Source: Calditrichota bacterium (GTDB lineage: Bacteria > Electryoneota > AABM5-125-24 > Hatepunaeales > Hatepunaeaceae). Taken from it: a stretch of 49,901 bases of DNA. Shown piece by piece: positions 49,038 to 49,901 of the stretch. The stretch lies in NCBI GenBank assembly GCA_016867835.1, contig VGIQ01000006.1, positions 1 through 49,901 on the forward strand, in the 5' to 3' direction. Below the pieces are notes generated by a model. That model was not told the DNA's origin and made no database searches. It saw only the letters and a list, made by a program, of their open reading frames with translations. Each line of letters starts with the position of its first letter. Position 1 is the stretch's first letter. Both the position numbers and the translations under genes were made by a program.

Positions 49038-49901
49038 CTACTTATGTAGAGCGATAGCCGGGACGTATTCTTCGACCATGGGAAAGTCTCCGAGACGCCG
49101 TGCCAGGGCGGCTTTTAGGTAGGAATCGACCCAGTCATAGATGTTGTGCCTGCGGATTGACGTGCGCATTGCTTTCATCCGGTTTCGACGTTCCGGCTCG
49201 GGCATCGTATAGGCCCTGTGGATTGCCTCTGCGACGCCTTCGCGGTCATTGGGATTGACCAGTATGGCTCCCCGTTGCAGTTGCGAGGCGGCCCCGGCGA
49301 ATTCACTTAGGATTAGGACGCCGTCCTCGCTGGTGTTGGCGGCGCAAAATTCCTTGGCGACCAGATTCATCCCGTCTTTGACCGGGGTTACCAGTGCGAT
49401 GCGGGCAGCGCGATAGTAAGCCAGAAGTTCATCCGGCTCAAGATTGCGGTAGATGTAATGGATCGGCACCCAGCCCGCTGCGGTAAACTCCCCGTTGATC
49501 TCCCCGACCCGTTGCTCGATCTCAGCCTTAAGTTCCTGATACTCCAGAACGTCAGTGCGGCTGGGAACGACCACCTGGACGAATGTCAGCCGCCGCCTGA
49601 GGTCGGGATGCCGGGTCAACAGCGTTCGGAACGCTTCCAGACGTTCGGGCAGACCCTTGGTGTAATCGAGCCGATCGACGCCGAGGACCATCTCGGAACC
49701 GCCCAGTGTCTCGCGCAGCCACTTGGTGCGCGACTCAACTTCGCGCGAAGCCGACCTCGTGGCAAAGTGCTCGTAGTCGATGCTAATCGGGAAACTGCCG
49801 ATGCGCACCGGCCGGTGGTCGATCTGCACAGTCAGGACGGCTCCGCGCCCCGTCGTCTTCAGCCCCGGCGAAAGGTATTGCAGACATTGGATGAAATTGC
49901 G
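49038..49901 (-). CDS. otsA: Trehalose-6-phosphate synthase, C-terminal part (5' end outside the window)
   Basis: 287 codons up to the window edge; the frame stays open at 49901 with NFIQCLQYLSPGLKTTGRGA, so the N-terminal part lies outside. Diagnostic segments are VDRLDYTKGLPERLEAF, VTPVKDGMNLVAKEF and LILSEFAGAA, which bind UDP-glucose and glucose-6-phosphate. The enzyme (GT20) makes trehalose-6-phosphate, the precursor of the stress protectant trehalose. The protein ends soon after the catalytic domain (VEEYVPAIALHK), so there is no fused phosphatase; otsB should be elsewhere. Confidence 0.93.
   Translation of the reverse strand, partial: RNFIQCLQYLSPGLKTTGRGAVLTVQIDHRPVRIGSFPISIDYEHFATRSASREVESRTKWLRETLGGSEMVLGVDRLDYTKGLPERLEAFRTLLTRHPDLRRRLTFVQVVVPSRTDVLEYQELKAEIEQRVGEINGEFTAAGWVPIHYIYRNLEPDELLAYYRAARIALVTPVKDGMNLVAKEFCAANTSEDGVLILSEFAGAASQLQRGAILVNPNDREGVAEAIHRAYTMPEPERRNRMKAMRTSIRRHNIYDWVDSYLKAALARRLGDFPMVEEYVPAIALHK

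Noticed and set aside
1-49901. tRNA or rRNA genes, transposases, integrases, phage genes
   Set aside because: None was recognised in the intergenic regions or among the translated frames.

Overview
The window comes from a GC-rich bacterium, most likely an uncultured lineage of the FCB superphylum (Fibrobacterota-Chlorobiota-Bacteroidota and allied candidate phyla). The main reason is its secretion signature. At least six large secreted proteins end in a C-terminal module of about 80 residues that starts with a [YF]PNPFN motif, runs through a GxxxxxL...G.Y.L core and closes with basic residues; a seventh has a variant beginning VVPNPY. This is the type IX secretion (T9SS) sorting domain. A PorV/PorQ-like outer-membrane protein, a TonB-dependent receptor with a carboxypeptidase-regulatory-like N-terminus and two gingipain-like (C25) proteins point the same way. 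The exact phylum cannot be settled from this sequence alone.

Layout. 3-830: 3' end of a secreted Asp-box protein, followed by two hairpins. 1074-10290: a tight five-gene operon of TonB-dependent receptor, large secreted protein, lipoprotein, PorV-like barrel and a second lipoprotein. 10411-12187: B12-binding mutase domain protein, yebC and ruvC; ruvC appears to start at a CTG codon overlapping the yebC stop. 12262-15577: convergent heat-shock genes clpB and hsp20, hsp20 behind a near-consensus sigma-54 promoter. 15795-29371: two giant C25-like proteins and a secreted Asp-box protein around an array of palindromes (19594-19936) and an ECF sigma/anti-sigma pair whose upstream region carries a perfect 15-bp inverted repeat. 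29532-33683: sugar aminotransferase, two envelope proteins, an odd LeuD-like swivel protein and an enoyl-CoA hydratase. 33760-37850: thioesterase, then an aconitase operon with a palindrome inside its promoter and a very short coupled ORF. 37942-43525: a response regulator/HD-GYP protein split by a frameshift, PTS enzyme I and a CHASE2 adenylate cyclase. 43709-48701: an operon of cytochrome-like lipoprotein, T9SS beta-helix protein and T9SS subtilase. 49038-49901: 3' part of trehalose-6-phosphate synthase.

How the genes fit together. Much of the window is cell-envelope and secretion biology, with central metabolism (aconitase, beta-oxidation-type enzymes, a B12 mutase domain), stress response (ClpB, Hsp20, ECF sigma, trehalose) and signalling (cyclase, HD-GYP, PTS enzyme I) between. 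Recurrent sigma-70-type promoters of the form TTGNNN-N16-18-TATATT were found upstream of five genes and helped to choose starts.

The most striking observation is a (TC)9 dinucleotide tract inside the signal-peptide codons of the subtilase (48629-48646). The start codon with a perfect ribosome binding site is out of frame with the protease by one base, and one extra TC unit would join them into a normal signal peptide. This looks like a phase-variable switch for a secreted protease.
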